Source: CAYNND01 sp964528735
GTDB lineage: Bacteria; Patescibacteriota; Minisyncoccia; Phycocordibacterales; UBA2100
Length of the DNA stretch: 64,000 nt
NCBI GenBank assembly: GCA_964528735.1
Contig: CAZGUV010000001.1
Location: forward strand, 1-64,000
Reading direction: 5' to 3'
The position numbers and the translations under genes are program-made. Numbering within the stretch: position 1 is the stretch's first letter; every line of letters begins with the position of its first letter. Below the pieces are notes generated by a model. The model was given only the letters and a program-made list of their open reading frames with translations. It was not told the DNA's origin and searched no databases. Positions 25,518-34,701 of the stretch are shown piece by piece.

Positions 25518-27200
25518 ATGAGTACTGTTCCTGAGCAAGTAAAAGACAAACTTGATATTGTTGAAGTCATTTCGGCGTACCTTAAATTGCAGAAGGCAGG
25601 ATCAACATGGAAGGCGCGATGCCCCTTTCATGGGGAGAAGACTCCAAGCTTTGTAATTTCTCAAACACGGCAGACATACCACTGCTTCGGATGTGGCGAA
25701 CACGGAGACATTTTCACTTTTGTTGAGAAAATGGAAGGAACGGACTTCAAGGGAGCGTTAAAGACTCTTGCAGAGAAGGCGGGTGTACCGCTCGTCTTCG
25801 ATGGTCAGAAAGGTCCCACAAAAGATGAAAAGGATGCTCTCCATGATGTGCTTGATGCGGCGACACAATGGTATATGCGCGAGCGCATTCGCAATACAGA
25901 GATCACTCAATATCTAAAAAAAAGGGGACTGACAGATGAGTCGATTGAAAGCTTCAAGATTGGATTTGCTCCTGATGGCTGGAGAAACTTACACGACGCA
26001 TTACTCCCCAGTTATCCTGTAGCGTCTCAGGAAAAGGCTGGCCTTGCAGTAAAGGGAGAAAAGGGTGTCTACGACCGATTCAGGTCTCGCATCATGTTTC
26101 CGCTTTTTGACAGTGTTGGGCGAGTCGTAGGCTTCTCAGGGCGTATATGGAATGGGGATGAGAAGGAGGCAAAGTATGTGAACACTCCAGAAACGATACT
26201 TTTCCATAAATCAAAATTTCTTTATGGGTTTGACAGGGCAAAAACAGGCATACGGAAATTTAATTGTACGCTGCTTGTTGAAGGGCAAATGGATCTCATT
26301 GCATGTCATCAGGTGGGGTATACGAACGCAGTAGCGCTTTCCGGAACAGCTTTGACCGAAGATCATGCGCAACTCCTCGGGCGTATCTCAAAAAATATCA
26401 TCATTGCACTCGATGGTGATGGGGCTGGTGTTGCAGCGGCAGTAAAGAGTGCACGTCTATCACTTCAGCACGGGTTTGATGTAAAGGTTGCCCGATTTGT
26501 CAGTGGTAAAGATGCTTCGGCGATAGTGGAACATGGTGGCGCTGATGCGCTCAAAGAAGTGATTCGAGGCGCTGTCTTCATTGTTGATTTTTTGGCTGCC
26601 ATTTTAAAGGAGCGCTCATCTGGGGATCCACGCATGTTTGGTCGGTTCATTGAGAGTGAGCTCTTTCCGGTCATAGGCGATATACGCTCGCCTGTAGAGC
26701 GTGAGCATACATTGAAGTCTCTTGCTACAACTGCAGGGGTGTCATACGAATCACTCATGTCATCGTTTAATGACAGACAAAAAATTGCAGAACGTTCGAC
26801 GCAGCAAAATGCACAAAAAAGAAATGATACACATACAATCCCTCATGATGCATCGGCGGTTCTTTCTGTTTATGTATCGTGGCTTGCACGACAAAATAAT
26901 CCTGCACATAGTGATTTCATAAAACAAGTACTTACATCAGAATTACCAAAGCGAGAAAGTGTTCCTGACAGTGTCGCAATGGTGCTTGAGCATGAGTTCG
27001 AAACACATCTTGAGCAAAGACATGTGCTCGAGCACGGTGAGATGCTGTATAAACGCGCACTCATGAAGCATATTGATGCAATGACAGAACAAGCCGAGGC
27101 TCGACTCAAAAGTGCACAAATTGCATCAGACGAGGGTCTTTTGCTTGAGGCACTCAATGAGCTTGATGCACTAAGGAAAAAGAGGGCAGAATTGCACTAA
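25518..27200 (+). CDS. dnaG: DNA primase
   Basis: DnaG makes RNA primers for replication. At 560 residues it is close to usual length. The CHC2 zinc finger is C35-P-F-H38 and C56-F-G-C59. The TOPRIM domain begins with L-L-V-E-G-Q-M-D-L-I (Glu255), followed by A-L-D-G-D-G-A-G. The C-terminal 130 residues are less conserved and probably contact the helicase. The start is set by the TATACT box and by the family start (P-E-Q-V-K-D-K-L-D-I-V). With rpoD next it keeps the order of the macromolecular synthesis operon, here without rpsU. Confidence 0.97.
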   Translation: MSTVPEQVKDKLDIVEVISAYLKLQKAGSTWKARCPFHGEKTPSFVISQTRQTYHCFGCGEHGDIFTFVEKMEGTDFKGALKTLAEKAGVPLVFDGQKGPTKDEKDALHDVLDAATQWYMRERIRNTEITQYLKKRGLTDESIESFKIGFAPDGWRNLHDALLPSYPVASQEKAGLAVKGEKGVYDRFRSRIMFPLFDSVGRVVGFSGRIWNGDEKEAKYVNTPETILFHKSKFLYGFDRAKTGIRKFNCTLLVEGQMDLIACHQVGYTNAVALSGTALTEDHAQLLGRISKNIIIALDGDGAGVAAAVKSARLSLQHGFDVKVARFVSGKDASAIVEHGGADALKEVIRGAVFIVDFLAAILKERSSGDPRMFGRFIESELFPVIGDIRSPVEREHTLKSLATTAGVSYESLMSSFNDRQKIAERSTQQNAQKRNDTHTIPHDASAVLSVYVSWLARQNNPAHSDFIKQVLTSELPKRESVPDSVAMVLEHEFETHLEQRHVLEHGEMLYKRALMKHIDAMTEQAEARLKSAQIASDEGLLLEALNELDALRKKRAELH

Positions 27201-27297
27201 TGTTGCTGTAAAGCCATATTTCGAGAGTGCAGGCGGAAGTGTCGGGTGGTTTTCCACAACTTATCCCCTCAATTCACAGCAAAAAGAGGAAAATACC

Positions 27298-27326
27298 TTG
27301 CAATAGAGCGATTTTTGCGGTAGGGT
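27298..27326 (+). promoter_or_regulatory. Possible rpoD promoter
   Basis: TTGCAA, a 17-nt spacer and TAGGGT lie in the 182-nt gap between dnaG and rpoD. The leader would be about 50 nt. No small open frame or hairpin terminator is visible in the gap. Confidence 0.4.
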
Positions 27327-27382
27327 GCTCTTTCTTGGGTACGTTGTAAAAAGTCAAGAACACTCACGTCACATATACACAA

Positions 27383-28636
27383 ATGGCGACACAAAAGAAA
27401 AAAAACATTGCAAAGAAAAAGACAGCGCCGAAAAAGCGTGTTGCTAAAAAAAGTGTGCCAAAAAAAGTCACGATCAAGAAAAATCCTGTTGCGAAAAAAA
27501 CTGTAAAGCAGGTGTCAGTGAAAAAAAATGATAAAAAAGTGGTTGCACAGAAGCCGACTACGCCGCCAAAACCAGGAAGCAAAGAAGAAAAAGCTGCACA
27601 GATTCTAGCGAAAGGTAAAGAACGAGGGTACATAACGTATGACGAAATTCTCCGTGAGTTTCCAAATATTGAGGGGGATGTGCTTTTCCTAGAGGAAATG
27701 TACGAAATGTTCAGTACTGCAGGAATTGATGTACTTGAGACTGGAAATATTTTGGACGACAAAGCAGATGAACTTCTCGATACTCGTCGTCTCGGCGGAC
27801 GAGATTCGTCACGTGACTCAGTACACATGTACCTCCGTGAGATTGGTCAGTACCCGCTCATCAATGCGCAACAAGAGAAGGATCTTGCCAAGCGCATCAT
27901 GAATGGTGACTCTGAAGCTCGAAACATCCTCGTTCGTTCAAACCTTCGCTTGGTTGTTTCTATTGCAAAGAAGTATGTAAACAGAAGCCCAGACCTTACA
28001 CTCCTCGACCTTATACAAGAAGGAAATCTTGGTCTCTTTAAGGCGGTGGACAAATTTGACTACTCAAAAGGATTTAAGTTTTCAACCTATGCAACATGGT
28101 GGATCCGCCAGGCAATTACGCGAGCACTTGCTGACCAGTCACGTACAATTCGTATCCCGGTACACATGGTAGAGACTATTGCGAAATACAAGCAGAAAGT
28201 GCGTGAACTCAGTCAGCATCTTGGACGTGAGCCCCTTGCAGAAGAAATTGCTGTAGAGATGGGAATCGACGTTGAAAAGGTCTACCACATTCAGAAAATC
28301 AACCAAGCAACAGTCTCTCTTGAGTCACCAGTTGGTGATGATGATGAGAAAGCTACCCTCGGCTCATTTATTGCAGATGACTCTATCGAGGCACCAGACA
28401 GACAAGCTGCAAATCGTATCCTAAACGAACAGCTTGCTGAAGTCTTGAATGAGCTTTCTCCAAAAGAGCGCAAAATTCTTGAAATGCGAAACGGTCTTGT
28501 TGATGGAGTATGTCACACACTTGAAGAGGTTGGAAAAATGTTCGGGGTGACCCGTGAACGTATTCGACAGATTGAGGCAAAGGCACTTGAGCGAATACGC
28601 CTCCACTCATACGCTGAGCAACTCGAGAATTATTAG
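27383..28636 (+). CDS. rpoD: Primary RNA polymerase sigma factor (sigma-70)
   Basis: The housekeeping sigma factor, 417 residues. The first 65 residues are an unusually Lys-rich tail (repeated A-K-K and P-K-K). Region 1.2 is H-M-Y-L-R-E-I-G-Q-Y-P-L. Region 2 holds L-D-L-I-Q-E-G-N-L-G-L-F-K-A-V-D-K-F-D and F-S-T-Y-A-T-W-W-I-R-Q-A-I, the -10 recognition helix. Region 3 begins I-R-I-P-V-H-M-V-E-T-I. Region 4 has the helix-turn-helix V-G-K-M-F-G-V-T-R-E-R-I-R-Q-I-E for the -35 box. It should read the promoters described in this window. The non-conserved insert of E. coli is absent. Confidence 0.97.
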   Translation: MATQKKKNIAKKKTAPKKRVAKKSVPKKVTIKKNPVAKKTVKQVSVKKNDKKVVAQKPTTPPKPGSKEEKAAQILAKGKERGYITYDEILREFPNIEGDVLFLEEMYEMFSTAGIDVLETGNILDDKADELLDTRRLGGRDSSRDSVHMYLREIGQYPLINAQQEKDLAKRIMNGDSEARNILVRSNLRLVVSIAKKYVNRSPDLTLLDLIQEGNLGLFKAVDKFDYSKGFKFSTYATWWIRQAITRALADQSRTIRIPVHMVETIAKYKQKVRELSQHLGREPLAEEIAVEMGIDVEKVYHIQKINQATVSLESPVGDDDEKATLGSFIADDSIEAPDRQAANRILNEQLAEVLNELSPKERKILEMRNGLVDGVCHTLEEVGKMFGVTRERIRQIEAKALERIRLHSYAEQLENY

Positions 28637-28689
28637 CACTCAAACACACAGCTTGAAAGGCGCAGCTTTTACTGTGCTACGATATGCTG

Positions 28690-30423
28690 ATGAGTTCGTA
28701 TATTGTTCGTGCACTGTTTTGTGCGATTACGTTTATTACGATACAAGTCTCAGTCGCTTCGGCTGAAATAACAAACAAAGGAGAATGTGCGTTCACGATA
28801 GGTGGTTCTGAGGTTAAAACACCATTCGAAATCATCTTTCCTTCTGAAGATAGGGTAGATCTCAAAAATATTACGCTATATAACGCTTCCACATTTCGGA
28901 TACCTAATGAGAGAAATATGTGGCCTTTGTGGTACCGCTGTCAATCGCCTGTATCAGCAGGAGCACTCTCTCAAGCAAATCCCGGTAAAATCCTTCTTTC
29001 ATACTTCAGTGGGAGAAGCGGACCAGAGCAAAGAGAACAAGTACAGATTAGTGTCCCCGCTGAATGTGGTTTGAGTGAAGCGAGTAGGACTCGCCTTATT
29101 GGATTGTCTGAATGTAAGACACTCAGAAATCCTACGCAACCGATTCGATACAGTGACGCAGTCGTTGCAGATGAAAAATATCGTACTCAGTGTATGCGAG
29201 ACGGGGCAATTGTTCTTAGTGCTGAGTGTAAAGGTTTGTCTGACGCACGAGCGGAAAAGAGGCCGGACTTTAAGCTTACCTGCTTTGACTATAGCACCGC
29301 ACGAGGTGGCCCCCGAGAGCACCAACGAGAACTTATGAAAAAAATGTACACATCATGTGGGCTGACACTCGGTGCGGATACTCCCGCTGATTGCGGACCC
29401 GAAGGAGTGCGTCGACTCAATGGCGAAGGTCAGTGTTCATGTATCGATCAGCGAAAAAGATGGGACGAAAGCGCTCGACAATGCGTCACTCTTACTCAAG
29501 AGCAGTGTACACAAGCAGGACGAGAATGGAGTAGTGATACATGCCAAAACCTTTGTAGGGATGGCTCACAAGGACTCATTCGTACAGAATCAGGAGGAAA
29601 TGTTGTATATCGATGTGGTGCATGCCCTGCATCACATACACGTAATGCAAGCGGGTATTGTGTTGCGCAGACACCAGATGGAAGAGAGCGAAGAACGCCT
29701 GGGAGTGCGTGCGTTGTCGAAGGAACTCGAGACGAAGGAACCATAGCTGAGGATGGTATACGGTGTGTTGTCGTGAGACAAAGACAACAATGTCTTGCTG
29801 GGTGTAACGAGCAGACACACCAATGTATCGATGGTAGGTGCATTGCACGACCTGCAGTCCCACCACCTCAACAACCGTGTGGTAATCAACCATGTGGACC
29901 AGTATACCAGCAACCAAATGGTACAAAGCTTGGACTAGGTTTTGAAAAAGGTCTGACACGTGGACTCATGCAGCAGATGACTCCACAAGAACAAGCTCGG
30001 CAGCAGGCGCAGCAAGCAGCAGAACAGGCTCGCCAACAAGCGCTCCAGCAGCAACAGCAGGATCCATACTTGATGCAGCGACTGATGCAAATGTTCCAAC
30101 CTCAGCCATTCTCAAACATCTTCGGTTCACAGCCAGTTACAAAAGCTGAGTGTGATTCGTTTGAAATCAATCTTCCTGAGACTCCAGGGGGTCTCTACAG
30201 AGCAGAGAAAGGTAAGCCAATCGAAGTGACATGGTCAGTAACCGATGCAAAGCGTGTAACGGTGGACACTACTCCACGAAGTACAACACGCTACGACCGA
30301 GATTCAGATTCAACCGCAATAGTTACACCAAGCAGAGCGGGTACACTCACTATTCGCCTCAAGGTAGATAGCAACCTCTACACAAAAGAGCCGTGCAGAG
30401 CGAAGAAGGTGCGGGTACGGTAA
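28690..30423 (+). CDS. Large secreted Cys-rich, Gln-rich protein (paralogue 1)
   Basis: Function not recognised. With the start at 28690 (TACGAT box 6 nt upstream) it is 577 residues. A signal peptide ends near residue 24 (V-A-S-A). About 30 Cys residues follow, in short EGF- or TNFR-like spaced groups (C-S-C-I-D; C-G-A-C-P-A-S-H-T). A conserved module G-S-A-C-V-V-E-G-T-x-D-E-G-T-I is shared with the next gene. A Gln-rich stretch (about 430-470) precedes a C-terminal beta-type domain with V-D-T-T-P-R-S-T-T-R-Y. It is probably exported and disulfide-bonded. It lies 58 nt before a larger relative. Confidence 0.75.
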   Translation: MSSYIVRALFCAITFITIQVSVASAEITNKGECAFTIGGSEVKTPFEIIFPSEDRVDLKNITLYNASTFRIPNERNMWPLWYRCQSPVSAGALSQANPGKILLSYFSGRSGPEQREQVQISVPAECGLSEASRTRLIGLSECKTLRNPTQPIRYSDAVVADEKYRTQCMRDGAIVLSAECKGLSDARAEKRPDFKLTCFDYSTARGGPREHQRELMKKMYTSCGLTLGADTPADCGPEGVRRLNGEGQCSCIDQRKRWDESARQCVTLTQEQCTQAGREWSSDTCQNLCRDGSQGLIRTESGGNVVYRCGACPASHTRNASGYCVAQTPDGRERRTPGSACVVEGTRDEGTIAEDGIRCVVVRQRQQCLAGCNEQTHQCIDGRCIARPAVPPPQQPCGNQPCGPVYQQPNGTKLGLGFEKGLTRGLMQQMTPQEQARQQAQQAAEQARQQALQQQQQDPYLMQRLMQMFQPQPFSNIFGSQPVTKAECDSFEINLPETPGGLYRAEKGKPIEVTWSVTDAKRVTVDTTPRSTTRYDRDSDSTAIVTPSRAGTLTIRLKVDSNLYTKEPCRAKKVRVR

Positions 30424-30481
30424 CGTCGCGCAAATCCACAGAGTGAGTATGTGAAGCTGTGAATAGTGATATTATAGATAC

Positions 30482-33400
30482 ATGAATATAAAACTAGGTG
30501 TTTTTACGCTCCTCTCATCTCTTTTTTTCTCACTAGCAACTCTCTCCGTTTCTTTGGCAGATGAAATCCCAAAGATTGGGAATGCACAGTTTCAAAAAAA
30601 GTTTGATTGTCAGTATTCGTATAGCCCTACAGGGGCAACAGCTGCTCAGCGAAAAACATTTAATTTTCCCTTGAATGTCGTAAGCTTGTTTGTTCCCGAA
30701 GACAGGCTCTCAATTACGCCTTGTGAAGTCAGTAGTACGAATTTGCTTGAACCAAGACCTAACTTTAGATTTAGCTTGAAGACTGCTCCGCGGACGTTCC
30801 CTAAGTGCTTCGTCCCAGCACTTGAAGAAAACGGCGCACGCCAACTAGATACCTTACTTAGAAAGACGTCTCCGAATCAGCAAGACTATTCTCAAACCGT
30901 ACAGTTGCTGGAGGCGGCGAAAACTAGGAAAAATGTAGGCCTCATACTTAACTGTCAGACATATCTTGAGCAGACTCGACTTGTGTCAGATTACATCAGT
31001 GGTGAACAAGCACGAGAGAATGCAACTACACTTGCACAGAGAAGAGAGCGATATGGAAAAAGTACAAACGATGGTGGATGTTATGCGGGATGGTGGTCAT
31101 ACTCTTCTTTGAATGGTTGTGATCAGGTAAAGGCTGATATTGATAGGCTCGAAATACAAGAGGCTCGGTATGAACAACAAGAGCGACGGAGAAGAGATGA
31201 TGAGCGAACGGGACGTAGGGTGAATCTAAGTTGTTTTTCTGTTGCGCAAAATGCAACAAGTCAGGATATAGATAAGGCTGTCTGTGAACACATAAAGCAA
31301 GCATGTAACCCAGTATCATTTCCTGCTGTCCGAGAGTTGAATTGTACGAATGCAGGTCAACGTAACCTTTGCACAACGACAGGCGGCACCATGACAACGG
31401 TTGGTGGTAACCCACGATGCCAATGCCCTGCGGACAAAGAATTTGAGGCGGGTGCTGACGGTGGTTCGTGTAAGCCAAAAGTTGAATTGGATTGTAAGGA
31501 TGGAGCTGCGGTAGGTACAAATGAATTTGGCGAGCGTGCCTGTGTCTGTCCAGTGACCGGAGATGACATGCGGCATATTCAGCCAGTCTATGTGAACGAA
31601 AAATGTGAAGTACCTTCTGTGAATACTTGTAGGAGTATGGATAGTCGTGAAAGGTATGTATTCCAAAACAACCAGTGCCGTGCATGTCAGCAAGGTCTCT
31701 CTATAAATGGCACTGCCTGTGGATGTTTCAAAGGTTATTTCATGTCAGCAGGTGGGTGTACACCGTGCCCTGCAGGACAAACAACTGATGGGGAAGGTCC
31801 AAATACTCAGGCTTCATGTAAGGCTGAGCAGACAGTCCCTGCACCTGTTCCTGAAAATTGTACCGGACAAGGAGGTACAGCTGGTGAGGGACAAATTAAG
31901 CAGGGAAATCGATGTCTCCGTTGTGAGGGTAATTCTGTACCAAATGCGTCAAAAGATGCATGTGTACCGAATACGAATGTACCAGACCCAGCGTGCCGAA
32001 GTGGTATACGAAAATCAAACGGTCAGTGTTGTATGAGAGTTGATTTGGAAGCAAACAGATGTCTCGACACAGACTCAACCCAGAAAAAACAAGGAGATGC
32101 ATGTGTGGTGCAAGGAACAAACGAAGAAGGTACTATTGGATCTGATGGTAGAACTTGTGAAGTGAGAAGATGTCTTTCGGGCTGTCCTTCAGGACAGCAG
32201 TGTGTCTCAGGAAGATGCCAAGCACAACAACCGACAACATGTCAGCAAGGACAGATTTTGCAAGGAAACCAATGCGTTACAGATCCGCGCGCACAGCAAC
32301 AAAATGATGAGCAGCGCTGTCGCCAGCAAGGTGGTGAGATGGTCCAAGGCAGATGTGTACCACGTCAGCCAAATGCTCAGCAACCAAAACAGCAGCAGCA
32401 AGGCAATGGGATGACTCCACAACAGCAACAGCAGATGCAGCAAATGCAGGCGATGCAAGAGTGTCAGATGCGCCAGCCACCTGGAGCATGGCAGTGGAAT
32501 GGTTTCCAGTGTCTCCCTAATCCAAACTATCGACCACAGGGGTATGGCGTGCAGCCATCAGTCACAGGAGGCGTAGTATGTAATTTCTTCGGCGTAGATA
32601 CCATTGAAGTCCCAGCAGGGGAAAGGTTTAGTGTGACATACGATGTTGCCGGAGCGCGGCGAGAAATTAAAGTTGATACATCACCAAAATCTACAACTCA
32701 ATATAGTAGACAAGCTCCAACATCAACAGGGACAACCACAAATAATTCTGTAATGTCACAGTATGGCTATGGCACAGCGCAAGACCCAAATATGTTTGGT
32801 TCAAGCATTGCTCAACAACAGAGTTCAATCCAAGGGCAAGCAACTATAACTGCGCCTAAGAAAAAAGGTAAACTTAAGGTAAGTCTTATCATCGATGCGG
32901 TCCGACAAAACTCTGAAGCATGTAAGCCAATTGAAGTCACTGTCATCGATGCGGTGCCGCAAGATACATCAGGCACGTCATCGTACAACAGTGGTGGTGA
33001 TTCATACCCGGCTACTGCATACGAAAACCAAACTCAAGACCCTGGTCCATCAATCGAGACACCGTCAGAAATAATCGCTCAAAATCGCGCAAATGTATCT
33101 TCAAAGCAACAGGTTGATTCAGCTCCGGCAGATGATGATGCCTACGCATATCTGTGCCGCACGCTTGGCATTGGCTGTGCAAAAGATGAACCACCTGTCA
33201 GTGAGACACCTCGAATTCGCGACCTCCAAGTCGGCAGAACAAATGAAATCACTATCGACCCTGATGCTGAAGATCCCGCTGACTTACCGAACATTGGTGA
33301 CTTACCAAATGATGGTCAGATACAAAGTAATGGCCAACCGGTCGCCACTGATATAGGTATTGATGGAGACGGCAAGCAAATCGTTCACAGTGCGATTCTT

Positions 33401-33583
33401 GATTATCTCGGTGACAATGGTCAGTATGCGCCTCCGATAGGTCCTGGCTCAGACAACTCAGGAGTACTTAATTCAAGCGATGATCAAGGTCCTGAAAAAA
33501 CAGAGGATAGAGTAGGAAAATTTACGCGACTCTGGAGATGGTTCTTAAACCTCCTTGGCTTTGGCCCCGAATACGTTGGGTAG
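30482..33583 (+). CDS. Very large secreted Cys-rich, Gln-rich protein (paralogue 2)
   Basis: A 1033-residue relative of the preceding product. A signal peptide covers residues 1-26 (S-V-S-L-A). Next come a helical region, then about 350 residues of Cys-rich modules (C-x-C-P-A-D-K-E-F; C-T-P-C-P-A-G-Q-T-T, like eukaryotic GCC2/GCC3 repeats). The shared G-D-A-C-V-V-Q-G-T-N-E-E-G-T-I module, a Gln/Met-rich stretch, and the shared domain with V-D-T-S-P-K-S-T-T-Q-Y follow. A unique acidic tail of about 200 residues ends in an amphipathic W-R-W-F-L-N-L-L-G-F segment. TGATATTAT (extended -10) ends 6 nt before the ATG. Likely a cell-surface or secreted interaction protein; function unknown. Confidence 0.78.
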   Translation: MNIKLGVFTLLSSLFFSLATLSVSLADEIPKIGNAQFQKKFDCQYSYSPTGATAAQRKTFNFPLNVVSLFVPEDRLSITPCEVSSTNLLEPRPNFRFSLKTAPRTFPKCFVPALEENGARQLDTLLRKTSPNQQDYSQTVQLLEAAKTRKNVGLILNCQTYLEQTRLVSDYISGEQARENATTLAQRRERYGKSTNDGGCYAGWWSYSSLNGCDQVKADIDRLEIQEARYEQQERRRRDDERTGRRVNLSCFSVAQNATSQDIDKAVCEHIKQACNPVSFPAVRELNCTNAGQRNLCTTTGGTMTTVGGNPRCQCPADKEFEAGADGGSCKPKVELDCKDGAAVGTNEFGERACVCPVTGDDMRHIQPVYVNEKCEVPSVNTCRSMDSRERYVFQNNQCRACQQGLSINGTACGCFKGYFMSAGGCTPCPAGQTTDGEGPNTQASCKAEQTVPAPVPENCTGQGGTAGEGQIKQGNRCLRCEGNSVPNASKDACVPNTNVPDPACRSGIRKSNGQCCMRVDLEANRCLDTDSTQKKQGDACVVQGTNEEGTIGSDGRTCEVRRCLSGCPSGQQCVSGRCQAQQPTTCQQGQILQGNQCVTDPRAQQQNDEQRCRQQGGEMVQGRCVPRQPNAQQPKQQQQGNGMTPQQQQQMQQMQAMQECQMRQPPGAWQWNGFQCLPNPNYRPQGYGVQPSVTGGVVCNFFGVDTIEVPAGERFSVTYDVAGARREIKVDTSPKSTTQYSRQAPTSTGTTTNNSVMSQYGYGTAQDPNMFGSSIAQQQSSIQGQATITAPKKKGKLKVSLIIDAVRQNSEACKPIEVTVIDAVPQDTSGTSSYNSGGDSYPATAYENQTQDPGPSIETPSEIIAQNRANVSSKQQVDSAPADDDAYAYLCRTLGIGCAKDEPPVSETPRIRDLQVGRTNEITIDPDAEDPADLPNIGDLPNDGQIQSNGQPVATDIGIDGDGKQIVHSAILDYLGDNGQYAPPIGPGSDNSGVLNSSDDQGPEKTEDRVGKFTRLWRWFLNLLGFGPEYVG

Positions 33584-33592
33584 AATTGATAC

Positions 33593-33620
33593 AAAGCGCC
33601 ACATCAGTGGCGCTTTTTTT
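33593..33620 (+). terminator. Terminator after the secreted protein pair
   Basis: Stem aaagcgccac / gtggcgcttt with loop atca and a T tract, just after the stop of the second secreted protein gene and before the pyr operon promoter. Confidence 0.92.
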
Positions 33621-33635
33621 GCTTTTCACTTCAAT

Positions 33636-33664
33636 TTGAATTTGTTAGAAAATGATGATAGTAT
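33636..33664 (+). promoter_or_regulatory. pyr operon promoter
   Basis: TTGAAT, 17 nt, TAGTAT. The -10 box ends 9 nt before the pyrB ATG, leaving almost no leader, so no attenuator or PyrR-type leader can fit here. Confidence 0.65.
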
Positions 33665-33673
33665 GCAGTTTTA

Positions 33674-34693
33674 ATGGATGGTACAAAAAAAGACTTTATT
33701 TCATTAGGAGCCGAGCACGCTCATCTGCTCACCGTACGAGGCAAGCGAGATCTTTCATTCTTCGATCTCTATTCAATCAATCAGGTCACAAGTAGTGACC
33801 TTTCTTTATTAAACGACGTTGCGCGCGCGTTTCGTGATTACAAGACCTATAAGTTTTCTTTTAGTAAGGGTATTTCGCAGATAAATGCCTTTTTTGAACC
33901 ATCAACGAGAACTATGTCTAGTTTCGATCTTGCTGCAAAGCAACTCTCGATGGATACCACCAGTATTAGTGGCAACAGTTCAGTTCAGAAAGGTGAGAGT
34001 TATCTCGATACGGTGCAAACGGTCGACTCATACAATGTTGGAGTTATTGTCATCCGCTCAAAGGAGTCAGGTGTTGCTGAAATGGCAGCGCGTCACACGC
34101 AGGCATCGGTCATTAACGCTGGTGATGGATGGCACGAACATCCTACCCAAGCACTTCTCGATGGGCTCACGATGCTAGACCGCGCTGGTACAAAAGATCT
34201 CAAAGGAAAGGTGGTTGTGATTGTCGGTGATATTGTCCACTCTCGAGTTTTTGGTTCACTCGTGCGGTTGCTTAAAATGCTCAAGGCTGAGATACGAGTT
34301 GCAGCGCCACAGACACTTCTTCCAAAGCATGTAGAAAAATTTGGAGTTAAAACATACTACTCGGTTGAAGAAGCACTCACGGGAGCTGATTTTGTATACG
34401 CATTGAGGGTGCAGGGCGAGCGTGGTGCCAATGGCTTTATCCCAACACTTCGTGAATATTCAAAGATGTTTGGTATTTCTCGAAAGCGCCTTGATCTTGC
34501 AAAGAAGGATGCAATCCTGATGCACCCTGGACCGGTGATTCGCGATATTGACGTACACTCAGCACTATCAGCAGTCGATGAGCAGTCATATATCTTACGA
34601 CAAGTAGAGAATGGTATGGCAATACGCAAAGCGCTACTCTGGCTCATTTCCGACAGACTTGATGAACGACGAAAGACATTTAGAAGAAAATAG
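33674..34693 (+). CDS. pyrB: Aspartate carbamoyltransferase catalytic subunit
   Basis: Condenses carbamoyl phosphate with aspartate, the committed step of pyrimidine synthesis. At 339 residues it is slightly longer than usual because of a 30-residue N-terminal extension. The carbamoyl-phosphate loop is F-E-P-S-T-R-T. H-P-T-Q-A-L-L-D and M-H-P-G-P-V are also present. No pyrI regulatory subunit is found in the window, so the enzyme is probably an unregulated trimer. First gene of pyrBCDEF-prs; pyrC follows after 8 nt. Confidence 0.96.
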   Translation: MDGTKKDFISLGAEHAHLLTVRGKRDLSFFDLYSINQVTSSDLSLLNDVARAFRDYKTYKFSFSKGISQINAFFEPSTRTMSSFDLAAKQLSMDTTSISGNSSVQKGESYLDTVQTVDSYNVGVIVIRSKESGVAEMAARHTQASVINAGDGWHEHPTQALLDGLTMLDRAGTKDLKGKVVVIVGDIVHSRVFGSLVRLLKMLKAEIRVAAPQTLLPKHVEKFGVKTYYSVEEALTGADFVYALRVQGERGANGFIPTLREYSKMFGISRKRLDLAKKDAILMHPGPVIRDIDVHSALSAVDEQSYILRQVENGMAIRKALLWLISDRLDERRKTFRRK

Positions 34694-34701
34694 CATATAC
34701 C

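Noticed and set aside
27250..27258. DnaA-box-like ttttccaca near rpoD as part of an origin of replication
   Set aside because: It is a single imperfect copy, with no dnaA or dnaN gene and no cluster of boxes or AT-rich repeats.
27201..27382. Hidden small gene between dnaG and rpoD
   Set aside because: No open frame longer than a few codons with a credible start was seen on either strand; only a promoter-like sequence is present.
32380..32470. CAG/CAA-rich repeat as a repeat element or CRISPR-like array
   Set aside because: It is in frame and encodes the Gln/Met-rich spacer of the secreted protein; repeat units are irregular and there are no spacers.
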